NCBI GenBank assembly: GCA_000717735.1
Contig: JOBE01000037.1
Span: 12,975 to 76,974, forward strand
Origin: Streptomyces griseoluteus
Lineage (GTDB): Bacteria; Actinomycetota; Actinomycetes; Streptomycetales; Streptomycetaceae
Direction of reading: 5' to 3'
DNA length: 64,000 nucleotides
Part shown: piece after piece, positions 24,960 to 33,783 of the stretch
How the letters are laid out: each line of letters starts with the position of its first letter
Numbering within the stretch: the stretch's first letter is position 1
The notes under the pieces: model-generated
What the model was told of the DNA's origin: nothing
The model's input: the letters and a program-made list of their open reading frames with translations, nothing else
Databases searched by the model: none
Made by a program: the position numbers and the translations under genes

Positions 24960-25493
24960 TCAGGGCCGAACGGAGGACACCTGCCAAGCGACCATGCCCG
25001 TGGCTCCGGCCGTCGCGGTGATATCGAGGGGAAATTCCGCAGGGGCGTTTTCGACGCGCAGGGAAACGGGCACTCCGTCGCACCGCACGGATTGTGAGGT
25101 CTTGTCCGCTACGGCGACCTTCACGGCACCCCTTCCTGCACAGGCCACGGCGACCTCGTAAGCCTTGCCCTTCTTGAGCATGGAGAGGTTGTGTACGCCT
25201 TCCGCGACCCGCTCCAGTCCGGATTCGACATAATTCGGCTCGTACTCCGGCTCGTTGAGCGAGAGCGTCGCCAGGGCGGCCTTGGCGCGCTTGCCCTGCG
25301 CTTCCTCGCCTTCAGCCAGGGGCGACGGCGTCGCACTCGGCTGCTTCGTCGCCGAGGCCGACGGGGTCCCCGAGGTGACCGCGCCGTCGTCGGTGCAGCC
25401 GGCTGTGAGGAGGGCCGTGAGAGCAACGGCCGCGGCTGCCGCCAGCGGCCTGCGCGTCGCCGTAGAACGCTGCTCGTTTCCCGGTACCGCCAT
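24960..25493 (-). CDS. Lipoprotein of unknown function
   Basis: A 177-residue exported lipoprotein. The signal sequence ends in the lipobox LLTAGC, followed by a Ser/Thr/Pro/Ala linker. The mature domain is predicted to be mainly strands (KAYEVAVACAGRGAVKVAVA; GVPVSLRVENAPAEF; ITATAGATGMVAWQVSSV). ATG 25493 has a GGGGG-type ribosome-binding site. It is convergent with the small Cys/His-rich gene. No function can be assigned. Confidence 0.82.
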   Translation of the reverse strand: MAVPGNEQRSTATRRPLAAAAAVALTALLTAGCTDDGAVTSGTPSASATKQPSATPSPLAEGEEAQGKRAKAALATLSLNEPEYEPNYVESGLERVAEGVHNLSMLKKGKAYEVAVACAGRGAVKVAVADKTSQSVRCDGVPVSLRVENAPAEFPLDITATAGATGMVAWQVSSVRP

Positions 25494-25682
25494 CCGTCCC
25501 CCTCGGTAGGCCATTGAGCGGTTCCACTTCCGACGCGTCTCAGGTCGGGGAGGTGGCCGCATGAACGGACGGTATCCAGGGTTCAGAGGCAGGCGTGAGA
25601 AACCATCAATTCCTGAGGAAGAATTGAGGAATACGAACCAGGCCATCGCTCGGATACAGCGGCAAGCGATCCCGCTCGGGTC

Positions 25683-26300
25683 TCAGGATCCGTCGGCCCC
25701 CGCCTCGTAGGGGAACCGCGCCAGCGGCGTCTCGCCCTCGAAGAAGGTCTTCGCGCGGCGCATCGCGCGTTCGTCGGCGCGGACGCGGCCCGGGCGGGAG
25801 CCCGTTCCCGTCAGGACGCCGCCGAAGCGCATGCGGAGGTAGGCCGCCGAGAGGCTCAGGGTGGTGGTCATGCCGGCCGCGACGGTGTGGTCGTCGTTGG
25901 CCATGACCGTCACGCCCCACAGCGTCCCGCCCGCCATCCGTCGCGCGAAGTCCGAGTCCGGCGCGACCAGCCAGCCCGACCAGTAGTCGAGGTAGCGCTT
26001 GGTCTGGGCGGACAGGTTGTACCAGTACAGCGGCGACGCTATGACGATGTCCGTGGCCTCCAGCGTGGCCTGCCGCAGCAGCTCCTCGTTCTCGTTCGCC
26101 GGCCAGCCCGCCGTCTCGTGGCGGCCGTCCTGGAAGTCCGGCAGGGCGAGCTGGTTCAGGTCCACCCAGCGCTGGGGGATGTGGGACGGCAGTTGCGCGG
26201 CGGCCGTGCGCGCGAGGATCTCCGTGTTGCCGTCCGTGCGCGAGCTGCCGAGGACGAAGAGGAACGAGCGGTTCGGGTCGCCTGCCGGGCCGAGGGTCAT
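25683..26300 (-). CDS. Flavodoxin-fold NAD(P)H oxidoreductase
   Basis: A 205-residue FMN-binding reductase of the flavodoxin/NADPH-dependent FMN reductase group. The FMN phosphate loop is VLGSSRTDGNTEILAR near residue 17, and IVIASPLYWYNLSAQTKRYL is the second flavin-binding stretch. It would reduce quinones or other acceptors with two electrons. It is divergent from a DMT transporter; ATCGG/CCGAT (26374-26388) in the shared gap may be an operator. Confidence 0.87.
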   Translation of the reverse strand: MTLGPAGDPNRSFLFVLGSSRTDGNTEILARTAAAQLPSHIPQRWVDLNQLALPDFQDGRHETAGWPANENEELLRQATLEATDIVIASPLYWYNLSAQTKRYLDYWSGWLVAPDSDFARRMAGGTLWGVTVMANDDHTVAAGMTTTLSLSAAYLRMRFGGVLTGTGSRPGRVRADERAMRRAKTFFEGETPLARFPYEAGADGS

Positions 26301-26456
26301 GGCTGCTCCGGGATTAAGGGGGGGAGGGGTGTGCCCCTTCCAACTTCCGCCGCTCCAGGGCTATTCCGTCCCCATCGGCCCCACCGATCGCCCCCATCGG
26401 CAGGACGCCCCACTGGCTCGTGGACCGGGTCCGGGCCCGCTCGTAGCGTCGTCCCC

Positions 26457-27395
26457 ATGAGAAACGAAACGCGCGGCACCGTCGAACTCACCCTCGCCAT
26501 GGTGCTCTCCGGCACCCTCGGCGTCTTCGTCGTCGAGTCCGGGGCCTCGCCGTTCGAGGTGGTGTTCTTCCGGTGCCTCTTCGGGGCCCTCGCCCTCGGG
26601 GCGTACAGCCTCGTCCGGGGGTTCTTCACCGGGCACGGGTTCACCCCGAAGAAGCTCGGACTCGCCGCGCTCGGCGGGGTGTTCATCGTCTTCAACTGGG
26701 TGTTCCTCTTCGAGGCCTACGAGGTCAGTTCCATCTCCCTGGCCACCGTCGTCTACCACACCCAGCCGTTCTTCCTCGTGCTGCTCGGGGCGGTGTTCAC
26801 GAGGGAGCGGATCTCCGCGGGGAAGCTCGGCTGGCTCGCGCTCGCCTTCCTCGGGCTCGTGCTCGTCTCCGGCGTACGGCCCGGGGAGACCGCCTCCCTC
26901 AAGGGCCTCGGGTTCGCGCTCGCCGCCGCCGTGCTCTACGCCCTCGCGACCTTCGTCACCAAGCGGATCACCGGCGTACGCCCCCATCTCGTCGCCCTCG
27001 TGCAGGTGCTCGTCGGGCTTCCGCTGCTGCTGCCCTTCGCCGACTTCGGCGCCGCCGCCGGGCTCGGCAGCGGGTGGCTGTGGCTCGTGGGGCTCGGGCT
27101 CATCCACACCGGGCTCATGTACGTGCTCATGTACGCGGCCTACGCCAAGCTGCCCACCGCCAAGATCGCCGTCCTCGCCTTCACCTACCCGGCCGTCGCC
27201 ATGGGCGTCGACTGGGCCGTGTACGGGCACCACATCGGGCTCGTCCAGGCGCTCGGCGTCCCGCTGATCGTCCTCGCCAGCCTCAAGGTCACCCTCGCTG
27301 CTCGGACACCAGCCGCCGCGCCTGCTCCACGAACAGCCGGACATGCGCCGGAAGCCGCTTCCCCCGCCGCCACGCGAGCTGCGCGAAGAGGGTGA
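26457..27395 (+). CDS. EamA/DMT superfamily transporter
   Basis: A 312-residue membrane protein with ten predicted spans in two EamA repeats (first LTLAMVLSGTLGVFVVESG to FLGLVLVSGV, second GLGFALAAAVLYALATF to PLIVLASLKVTLA). Such proteins export amino acids or metabolites. ATG 26457 starts shortly before the first span. The last ~35 residues are Ala/Pro/Arg-rich, lie outside the family fold and are encoded where the gene overlaps the convergent LysR gene by 107 bases. Confidence 0.88.
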   Translation: MRNETRGTVELTLAMVLSGTLGVFVVESGASPFEVVFFRCLFGALALGAYSLVRGFFTGHGFTPKKLGLAALGGVFIVFNWVFLFEAYEVSSISLATVVYHTQPFFLVLLGAVFTRERISAGKLGWLALAFLGLVLVSGVRPGETASLKGLGFALAAAVLYALATFVTKRITGVRPHLVALVQVLVGLPLLLPFADFGAAAGLGSGWLWLVGLGLIHTGLMYVLMYAAYAKLPTAKIAVLAFTYPAVAMGVDWAVYGHHIGLVQALGVPLIVLASLKVTLAARTPAAAPAPRTAGHAPEAASPAATRAARRG

Positions 27396-28173
27396 ACGGG
27401 GCCTCCCACGGCAGCGGGACCAGGGTCCCCGACGCCAGTTCCTCCGCGACCGCCACCCGGGGCAGCAGCGCCACCCCGAGGCCCGCCGCCACCCCGCGCT
27501 TGGTCGCCTCGATCGTGCCGAACTCCATGAACGGCGGCGCCCACTCCCGCAGTTCCGCCTCGAACAGGTCCCGGTACGGGCAGCCGGGCTCGGTGCCCAC
27601 CAGCTGCGCCCCGGCCACGTCCGCGGCCGTCAGGGCCGTACGCCCCGCCAGGGGATGCCCGGGACCGGCCACCAGGACCAGCGGCTCCGGCGCGAGGACC
27701 TCCGACTCCAGGCCCTCGTGCTCCGTGTCCGGCTCCATCAGGAAGCCGACGTCGTACGTGCCCTGCCGCAGCGCCTGCCGGGTCTCGTCGCCGAGCGTGG
27801 GCCGCAGCGTGAGCCGCACCCCCGGGTAGCGGTGGTGGAAGTACTCCAGGAGCGGCGGCAGCCGGTAGGAGGTGAGGGACTCCATGGTGCCCACCGCGAT
27901 CGTTCCCGAGGGGTCGCCCGCGCCGGCCATCGCCGTACGGGCCTCCTCCGCGAGCTCCGCCATCCGGCGGGCGTACGGCAGGAGGCGTTCACCCGCCTCC
28001 GTGAGCCGGATGCGGCTGCCCAGGCGCTCGAACAGCTCCACCCCGAGCGAGGACTCCAGGGAACGGATCTGGCCGGTGACGCTGGACTGGGCGTAGCCGA
28101 GGTCGGCCGCCGCCCGGGTGAAGGAGAGGACGTCCGCGACCTTCTCGAAGGTCGCCAGGAGCCGCAGCTCCAT
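27289..28173 (-). CDS. LysR family regulator
   Basis: A 294-residue LysR-type regulator. The winged helix is at residues 1-60 (MELRLLATFEKVADVLSFTR; LGYAQSSVTGQIRSLESSLG; FERLGSRIRLTEAGERLL). The C-terminal substrate-binding fold starts near residue 88 (GTIAVGTMESLTSYRLPPLL). It overlaps the DMT transporter gene tail to tail and lies 34 bases downstream of a PLDc_N protein gene on the same strand. It may regulate the transporter, but classic divergent LysR targets are absent. Confidence 0.9.
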   Translation of the reverse strand: MELRLLATFEKVADVLSFTRAAADLGYAQSSVTGQIRSLESSLGVELFERLGSRIRLTEAGERLLPYARRMAELAEEARTAMAGAGDPSGTIAVGTMESLTSYRLPPLLEYFHHRYPGVRLTLRPTLGDETRQALRQGTYDVGFLMEPDTEHEGLESEVLAPEPLVLVAGPGHPLAGRTALTAADVAGAQLVGTEPGCPYRDLFEAELREWAPPFMEFGTIEATKRGVAAGLGVALLPRVAVAEELASGTLVPLPWEAPFTLFAQLAWRRGKRLPAHVRLFVEQARRLVSEQRG

Positions 28174-28207
28174 CAGGACCCGGACCTCTCGCCGCGACGC
28201 GGTCCCA

Positions 28208-28600
28208 TCAGCTCTCGGTGTCCTTGTCGCCGTCCTGCTCGCGCTTCTTCAGCTCCTCCTCGCGGCGGCGCAGGTCCGCCTCCCAGTCCTTGAGGACGGC
28301 CTCGTCCTTCTCGTTCTCGTCCTTCAGGGACTTGAGGAACTCGGGGTTGTCGTCGGGGGCGACCCATTCGGTGCGGTGGTTGCGGTGCCAGTCGGACGGC
28401 GTACGGCCGCCGGCGGGTGCGCGGCGCGTCTTGCCCGCGGCGAACCAGACGATCGGGCCGACGATCCAGAACAGCAGGATGATGATGACCCAGACGACCT
28501 TCGGCAGGTGCTTGGCCTCGTCCTCGGGGGTGTTCAGACAGTCGATGAACGCGTAGATCGTCAGCGCCAGCGGCAGGATGTACATCAGCGCCCTGAGCAT
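28208..28600 (-). CDS. PLD nuclease N-terminal domain membrane protein
   Basis: A 130-residue protein with two membrane spans (LRALMYILPLALTIYAFIDC and VVWVIIILLFWIVGPIVWF) matching the PLDc_N domain, here without any phospholipase domain. A charged tail with a coiled-coil end (EADLRRREEELKKREQDG) faces the cytoplasm by inference. The gene is divergent from the menaquinone decarboxylase gene. Function is unknown. Confidence 0.85.
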   Translation of the reverse strand: MLRALMYILPLALTIYAFIDCLNTPEDEAKHLPKVVWVIIILLFWIVGPIVWFAAGKTRRAPAGGRTPSDWHRNHRTEWVAPDDNPEFLKSLKDENEKDEAVLKDWEADLRRREEELKKREQDGDKDTES

Positions 28601-28689
28601 GTGGGACAGCCCCCTGGAAGCAATGGCGGGGTTCGTTTCGAAGGCCCCGGTGACAGGTCAAGCCTAGCCCGTGACCGATACTTGCCCCT

Positions 28690-30147
28690 ATGGCTTACGA
28701 CGATCTCCGCTCGCTGCTCAGGGCCCTCGAGCGCGAAGGCGACCTCAAGCGCATCAAGGCCGAAGTCGACCCGTACCTGGAGGTCGGGGAGATCGTCGAC
28801 CGGGTGAACAAGGCGGGAGGCCCGGCGCTCCTCTTCGAGAACGTCAAGGGCTCCTCGATGCCGCTCGCCATGAACGTCTTCGGGACGGACCGCCGGCTGC
28901 TCAAGGCCCTCGGCCTGAAGTCGTACGGCGAGATCAGCGACAAGATCGGCGGGCTGCTCAAGCCCGAGCTGCCGCAGGGCTTCGTCGGCGTCCGTGAGGC
29001 CTTCGGCAAGCTGGGCTCGATGGTCCACGTGCCGCCGAAGAAGGTGAAGGCCGAGAACGCGCCCGTGCAGGAAGTCGTGCTCACCGGGGACGACGTCGAC
29101 CTGGACATGCTGCCCGCGCTCTTCACCTGGCCCAAGGACGGCGGCTCCTTCTTCAACCTCGGGCTCACGCACACCAAGCACCCCGAGACCGGTGTCCGGA
29201 ACCTCGGCCTCTACCGGCTCCAGCGGCACGACAAGCGCACCATCGGCATGCACTGGCAGATCCACAAGGACAGCCGGAACCACTACGCCGTCGCCGCCGC
29301 GAAGGGCGAGCGGCTGCCCGTCGCCATCGCCTTCGGCTGCCCGCCCGCCGTCACGTACGCCTCCACCGCCCCGCTGCCCGGCGACATCGACGAGTACCTC
29401 TTCGCCGGCTTCGTGCAGGGCAAGCGGATCGAGATGGTCGACTGCAAGACCGTCCCGCTCCAGGTCCCGGCGAACGCCGAGGTCGTCATCGAGGGCTGGC
29501 TGGAGCCCGGCGAGATGCTGCCGGAGGGGCCCTTCGGCGACCACACCGGCTTCTACACGCCGCAGGAGCCCTTTCCCGCGCTGAAGATCGACTGCGTGAC
29601 CATGCGGAAGCGTCCGCTGCTCCAGTCGATCGTCGTCGGCCGGCCGCCGACCGAGGACGGGCCGCTCGGGCGGGCCACGGAGCGGTTCTTCCTGCCGCTG
29701 CTCAAGATCATCGTGCCGGACATCGTCGACTACCACCTGCCGGAGTCGGGCGGCTTCCACAACTGCGCGATCGTCTCGATCGACAAGAAGTACCCGAAGC
29801 ACGCGCAGAAGGTCATGCACGCCATCTGGGGCGCGCACATGATGTCGCTGACCAAGCTGATCATCGTGGTCGACAAGGACTGCGACGTCCACGACCTGCA
29901 CGAGGTGTCCTGGCGGGCCCTCGGCAACACCGACTACTCCCGCGACCTCACCGTCGTCGAGGGGCCCGTCGACCACCTCGACCACGCTTCCTACCAGCAG
30001 TTCTGGGGCGGCAAGGCCGGCATCGACGCCACGAAGAAGCTGCCCGAGGAGGGCTACACCCGGGACGGCGGCTGGCCGGACATGGTCGAGTCGGACCCGG
30101 CGACGGCCGCCCTCGTGGACCGGCGCTGGAAGGAGTACGGACTGTGA
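28690..30147 (+). CDS. mqnL: UbiD-family menaquinone biosynthesis decarboxylase
   Basis: A 485-residue prenylated-FMN-dependent decarboxylase of the UbiD family, acting late in the futalosine pathway to menaquinone on the prenylated naphthoate. Recognisable UbiD elements are RLQRHDKRTIGMHWQIHKDS, PVAIAFGCPPAVTYA and EGPFGDHTGFYTP with its catalytic Glu. Its stop overlaps the prenyltransferase start, and a UbiX-type flavin prenyltransferase follows, giving the complete decarboxylation set. The function is established for this Streptomyces cluster by analogy to S. coelicolor. Confidence 0.92.
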   Translation: MAYDDLRSLLRALEREGDLKRIKAEVDPYLEVGEIVDRVNKAGGPALLFENVKGSSMPLAMNVFGTDRRLLKALGLKSYGEISDKIGGLLKPELPQGFVGVREAFGKLGSMVHVPPKKVKAENAPVQEVVLTGDDVDLDMLPALFTWPKDGGSFFNLGLTHTKHPETGVRNLGLYRLQRHDKRTIGMHWQIHKDSRNHYAVAAAKGERLPVAIAFGCPPAVTYASTAPLPGDIDEYLFAGFVQGKRIEMVDCKTVPLQVPANAEVVIEGWLEPGEMLPEGPFGDHTGFYTPQEPFPALKIDCVTMRKRPLLQSIVVGRPPTEDGPLGRATERFFLPLLKIIVPDIVDYHLPESGGFHNCAIVSIDKKYPKHAQKVMHAIWGAHMMSLTKLIIVVDKDCDVHDLHEVSWRALGNTDYSRDLTVVEGPVDHLDHASYQQFWGGKAGIDATKKLPEEGYTRDGGWPDMVESDPATAALVDRRWKEYGL

Positions 30148-31046
30148 CCACCGCGGCCGTCCCCGGCGCCCAGCCGGGACGCACCAAGGCCTTCCTGCGG
30201 CTCGTGATGATCGAGCACTCGGTCTTCGCGCTGCCCTTCGCGTACATCGCGGCCCTGACCGCCATGTACCAGGTGGACCGGGACATCCACTGGTGGACGC
30301 TCTTCCTCGTCACGGTCTGCATGGTGGGGCTCCGGACCTTCGCCATGGCCTGCAACCGGATCATCGACCGCGAGATCGACGCGCGTAACCCGCGGACCGC
30401 CGGTCGCGAGCTGGTGACCGGGGCCGTGTCCGTGCGTTCCGCGTGGACCGGGGCCGGGATCGCCGTCGTCGTCTTCCTCGGCGCCGCGGCCCTGCTGAAC
30501 CCGCTCTGTCTGGCGCTCGCGCCGCTCGCCGTCATCCCGATGGTCGTCTACCCGTACGGCAAGCGGTTCACGAACTTCCCGCACGCGATCCTCGGGCTCG
30601 CCCAGGCCATGGGGCCCATCGGCGCCTGGCTCGCGGTGACCGGCGAGTGGTCCTGGGACGCGGTGATCCTGGGTCTCGCCGTCGGCATCTGGATCGGCGG
30701 CTTCGACCTGATCTTCGCCTGCCAGGACGTGCAGGCGGACCGGGCCGAGGGCGTCATGTCGGTCCCGGCCCGCTTCGGCGTCCCGGCCGCGCTGTGGGGC
30801 GCCCGCGGCTCCGCCGTCGTCACCACGGGGCTGCTCGTCTGGTACGCCCTGGTGACCGACGCCGGCCTGTTCTTCTGGATCGGCCTCGTGATCGTGGTGG
30901 CCGCGTTCTGCTACGAGCACTCGATCGTGAAGCCGCACGACCTGTCCCGTCTGAACCGGGCGTTCTTCACGACGAACGGTTTCATCGGGATCAGCCTCTT
31001 CGTGTGCGCCCTCCTCGACCTGCTGGTCCGCGGGCTCACCCCGTAG
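30144..31046 (+). CDS. mqnP: Menaquinone prenyltransferase, UbiA family
   Basis: A 300-residue integral membrane prenyltransferase that joins a polyprenyl diphosphate to 1,4-dihydroxy-6-naphthoate. The two Mg-diphosphate motifs are NRIIDREIDARNPRT (first NDxxD-type) and DVQADRAEG (second). About eight membrane spans are apparent, e.g. LGLAVGIWIGGFDLIFA-like stretches. GTG 30144 overlaps the upstream stop. It is in an operon between the UbiD-type decarboxylase and the UbiX-type enzyme. Confidence 0.93.
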   Translation: MTTAAVPGAQPGRTKAFLRLVMIEHSVFALPFAYIAALTAMYQVDRDIHWWTLFLVTVCMVGLRTFAMACNRIIDREIDARNPRTAGRELVTGAVSVRSAWTGAGIAVVVFLGAAALLNPLCLALAPLAVIPMVVYPYGKRFTNFPHAILGLAQAMGPIGAWLAVTGEWSWDAVILGLAVGIWIGGFDLIFACQDVQADRAEGVMSVPARFGVPAALWGARGSAVVTTGLLVWYALVTDAGLFFWIGLVIVVAAFCYEHSIVKPHDLSRLNRAFFTTNGFIGISLFVCALLDLLVRGLTP

Positions 31047-31078
31047 GCACCGGCCCGATGACGGATAGGCTCGACGGC

Positions 31079-31750
31079 ATGAACGACGGCAAGCGCACCC
31101 CCTGGGTCGTGGGGGTCTCCGGGGCGTCGGGCACGCCGTACGCCGCCGCCGTGCTGAGGGGGCTGCTCGCCGCGGGGGAGAGCGTCGACCTCGTCGTGTC
31201 GCGGGCCTCGCGGCTCACGCTGCTCGACGAGACGGGGATCTCCTTCCGGGACGCCCACTGGCGCGAGGACCTGGCGGCCTGGCTGGCGCGGGGCGCCGAC
31301 GGGAAGCCGGACACGTTCGCGGTCGACGTGAGCGGGGTGCGGTACTGGGCGGCCGGGGACCTGGCCGCGGGGCCGTCCTCGGGCTCGTACCCGGCGAAGG
31401 GGATGCTGGTGGTGCCGGCCTCGACCGCGGCGGTGGCGGGAGTGGCACTGGGGCTTTCGAAGGACCTGCTGCAGCGGGTCGCGAGCGTGACGCTGAAGGA
31501 GCGGCGGCCGCTGGTCGTCGCGGTGCGGGAGACCCCGCTGAACGGTCAGACGCTCAAGCACATGGTGGCGCTGGACGAGGCGGGCGCAGTGGTGCTGCCC
31601 GCCTCTCCGGCGTTCTACGCGGGGGCGACGCACATCCAGGATCTGGTGGACTTCGTCGCCGGGCGGGTGCTCGACGCGGCGGGAGTGCCGCACCGGCTGT
31701 ACCGCCGTTGGGAGGGAGAGCTCGGTGGAGCGACCCCCCGGTCGGGTTAA
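31079..31750 (+). CDS. ubiX: UbiX-family flavin prenyltransferase
   Basis: A 223-residue flavoprotein that makes prenylated FMN for the neighbouring UbiD-type decarboxylase. The N-terminal VVGVSGASGTPYAAAVLRG is the flavin-binding signature; DLVVSRAS, GMLVVPASTAAVAGVALG and ERRPLVVAVRETPLN are further UbiX landmarks. ATG 31079 is used; ATG 31058 is also in frame and neither has a strong ribosome-binding site. The gene is 32 bases after mqnP. It corresponds to the MqnM role in this pathway. Confidence 0.92.
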   Translation: MNDGKRTPWVVGVSGASGTPYAAAVLRGLLAAGESVDLVVSRASRLTLLDETGISFRDAHWREDLAAWLARGADGKPDTFAVDVSGVRYWAAGDLAAGPSSGSYPAKGMLVVPASTAAVAGVALGLSKDLLQRVASVTLKERRPLVVAVRETPLNGQTLKHMVALDEAGAVVLPASPAFYAGATHIQDLVDFVAGRVLDAAGVPHRLYRRWEGELGGATPRSG

Positions 31751-31770
31751 GACAGGGCCTTGCGGCTGGA

Positions 31771-31905
31771 TCAGCGCTTCTTGGCGTGCTTCTTGGCGGC
31801 GCGCTTCGAGGCCGCGGTCGGCTGGTGGGCACGCGAGCGGTTGGCCAGCTCCTGGAGCTCACGCATACGGGCGTAGGCCATCTCGATCGTGTACACGGTG
31901 AACAC
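31771..31905 (-). CDS. Small basic protein, about 41-44 residues
   Basis: A short gene coding on the minus strand: the product contains MAYARMRELQELANRSRAHQ and ends in a Lys/Arg/His/Ala-rich tail, KRAAKKHAKKR. AGGAG lies just before two candidate GTG starts (31905 and 31896); ATG 31881 is also in frame. The basic tail suggests RNA, DNA or ribosome binding. It lies between ubiX and the divergent Lrp/AsnC gene. I recall similar short proteins at this position in other Streptomyces. Confidence 0.7.
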   Translation of the reverse strand: MFTVYTIEMAYARMRELQELANRSRAHQPTAASKRAAKKHAKKR

Positions 31906-31951
31906 CACTCCTGAAAGATCGTCTTTGATCTGCTGAAAGATTCACAGGGCG

Positions 31952-31981
31952 TTGACCCCTGTGTACCTTAGATTCTATACC
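31952..31981 (+). promoter_or_regulatory. Promoter of the Lrp/AsnC gene
   Basis: TTGACC (31952-31957), an 18-base spacer and TATACC (31976-31981) form a strong vegetative promoter about 42 bases before the ATG at 32023. CAGGG/CCCTG flank the -35 element and could be part of an autoregulatory site. Confidence 0.65.
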
Positions 31982-32022
31982 CAAACTCGCGGTATCGCTG
32001 GACAATGGAAGGCTTCATACCT

Positions 32023-32478
32023 ATGGACGCCGTGGACAGGCAGCTCATCCAGGCTCTGCGCGAGAACGGTCGTGCCTCGTACGCCGAGCTCGGCCGGCTC
32101 GTCGGGCTCTCCGGCCCCTCCGTCACCGACCGCATCAACCGTCTTGAGGCGGCCGGGGTCATCACCGGCTACCGCGCCACCGTCGACGCCGCCTCGCTCG
32201 GCCTCGGCGTCACCGCCCTCATCGGCATCTCCCTCTCCGACGCCGCCGACCACGAGGACGTGGCCCGCCGCCTCAAGGACCTCGCCGAGATCGAGGACTG
32301 CTGGTTCATCGCCGGCGACGACTCCTTCATGCTCAAGGTGCGCGCGAACGACGTCGACGGCCTGGAGAAGACGATCCGCCGGCTCTCCGGCACCAAGGGC
32401 GTCTCCCGCACCCGCACCACGATCGTGCTCTCCACGAAGTGGGAGAACCGGGTCGGAGAGCTGCCCGAAGAGGCCTGA
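32023..32478 (+). CDS. Lrp/AsnC family regulator
   Basis: A 151-residue Lrp-type regulator. The helix-turn-helix is at residues 1-50 (LIQALRENGRASYAELGRLV; GLSGPSVTDRINRLEAAGVI), and the RAM ligand domain follows (GVTALIGISL; EIEDCWFIAGDDSFMLKVRA; RTRTTIVLSTKWENR). ATG 32023 has GGAAGG 10 bases upstream; an ATG at 32005 lacks one. It is embedded in the menaquinone cluster between ubiX and mqnE, so it may regulate these genes. Confidence 0.92.
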   Translation: MDAVDRQLIQALRENGRASYAELGRLVGLSGPSVTDRINRLEAAGVITGYRATVDAASLGLGVTALIGISLSDAADHEDVARRLKDLAEIEDCWFIAGDDSFMLKVRANDVDGLEKTIRRLSGTKGVSRTRTTIVLSTKWENRVGELPEEA

Positions 32479-32549
32479 GAGTACGGTTGGCAAGGCCTGT
32501 TTCGTCAGAAACAAGGCTCATTTCGCAGAGGAGAGGGAGGCGGCCGGAG

Positions 32550-33713
32550 ATGGACGCTGGGCTCAAGCGCGAGCTTGAACAGAAGGTCCGGGACGGTGAG
32601 CGGCTGAGCCGTGAGGACGGCATCGCCCTGTACGAGTCCGACGACCTCGCCTGGCTCGGCGGTCTGGCCCACGAGGTCAGGACCCGCAAGAACGGCGACG
32701 TGGTCCACTTCAATGTCAACCGGCATCTGAACATGACCAACGTCTGCACCGCCTCCTGCGCCTACTGCTCCTTCCAGCGCAAGCCGGGCGAGAAGGACGC
32801 GTACACCATGCGCATCGAGGAGGCCGTGCGCCTCGCGAAGGCCATGGAGAACGAGAACCTCACCGAGCTGCACATCGTCAACGGGCTGCACCCCAACCTG
32901 CCCTGGCGCTACTACCCGCGCTCGCTCTCCGAGCTCAAGAAGGCCCTGCCGAACGTCTCGCTGAAGGCCTTCACCGCCACCGAGATCCACCACTTCGAGA
33001 CGATCTCCGGGATGTCCGCCTCCGACATCCTCGACGAGCTCATCGAGGCCGGTCTCGAATCGCTGACCGGCGGCGGCGCCGAGATCTTCGACTGGGAGGT
33101 CCGGCAGCACATCGTGGACCACCGCACCCACTGGGAGGACTGGTCCCGGATCCACCGGCTCGCCCACGAGAAGGGGCTCAAGACCCCCTCGACCATGCTG
33201 TACGGGCACATCGAGGAGCCCCGGCACCGCGTCGACCACGTGCTGCGGCTGCGTGAGCTCCAGGACGAGACCGGCGGCTTCCAGGTCTTCATCCCGCTGC
33301 GCTACCAGCACGACTTCGTCGACATGCAGGACGGCAAGATCCGCAACAAGCTCCAGGCGCGCACCACGATGGCCACCGGTGCCGAGGCCCTGAAGACCTT
33401 CGCGGTCTCCCGGCTGCTCTTCGACAACGTGCCGCACGTCAAGGTCTTCTGGGTCATGCACGGCGTCCAGACCGCGCAGCTCGCGCTCCAGCACGGCGCC
33501 GACGACATGGACGGCTCGGTCGTCGAGTACAAGATCACGCACGACGCCGACAACTACGGCACGCCGAACAAGCTGGGCCGCGAGGACCTGCTCGAACTGA
33601 TCCGGGACGCGGGCTTCCGCCCGGTCGAGCGGAACACCCGCTACGAGATCATCCGCGAGTACCCGGGCCCGGACGCGGACCGGCGCGAGTCGCCGCAGGC
33701 GATGCGCGTCTGA
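32550..33713 (+). CDS. mqnE: Aminofutalosine synthase
   Basis: A 387-residue radical SAM enzyme that adds a SAM-derived adenosyl radical to 3-[(1-carboxyvinyl)oxy]benzoate to give aminofutalosine, the first radical step of the futalosine menaquinone pathway. The [4Fe-4S] cluster motif is NVCTASCAYCSFQRKPGEK near residue 67; GGGAEIFDWEVRQHI and FIPLRYQHD are MqnE-like. ATG 32550 is preceded by GAGGGAGG. It follows the Lrp/AsnC gene by 71 bases and ends before a strong terminator. Confidence 0.95.
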   Translation: MDAGLKRELEQKVRDGERLSREDGIALYESDDLAWLGGLAHEVRTRKNGDVVHFNVNRHLNMTNVCTASCAYCSFQRKPGEKDAYTMRIEEAVRLAKAMENENLTELHIVNGLHPNLPWRYYPRSLSELKKALPNVSLKAFTATEIHHFETISGMSASDILDELIEAGLESLTGGGAEIFDWEVRQHIVDHRTHWEDWSRIHRLAHEKGLKTPSTMLYGHIEEPRHRVDHVLRLRELQDETGGFQVFIPLRYQHDFVDMQDGKIRNKLQARTTMATGAEALKTFAVSRLLFDNVPHVKVFWVMHGVQTAQLALQHGADDMDGSVVEYKITHDADNYGTPNKLGREDLLELIRDAGFRPVERNTRYEIIREYPGPDADRRESPQAMRV

Positions 33714-33737
33714 CGACGCGGGGCGGTGGAGGCATGA

Positions 33738-33775
33738 GGAGAGGGGCCGGCGGGAGTTTCCGCCGGCCCCTCTCC
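33738..33775. terminator. Terminator between mqnE and the AraC/GyrI gene
   Basis: A perfect 16-base stem (GGAGAGGGGCCGGCGG at 33738-33753, complement at 33760-33775) with a 6-base loop lies between two convergent genes and would work in both directions. Confidence 0.8.
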
Positions 33776-33783
33776 CGTGTGCG

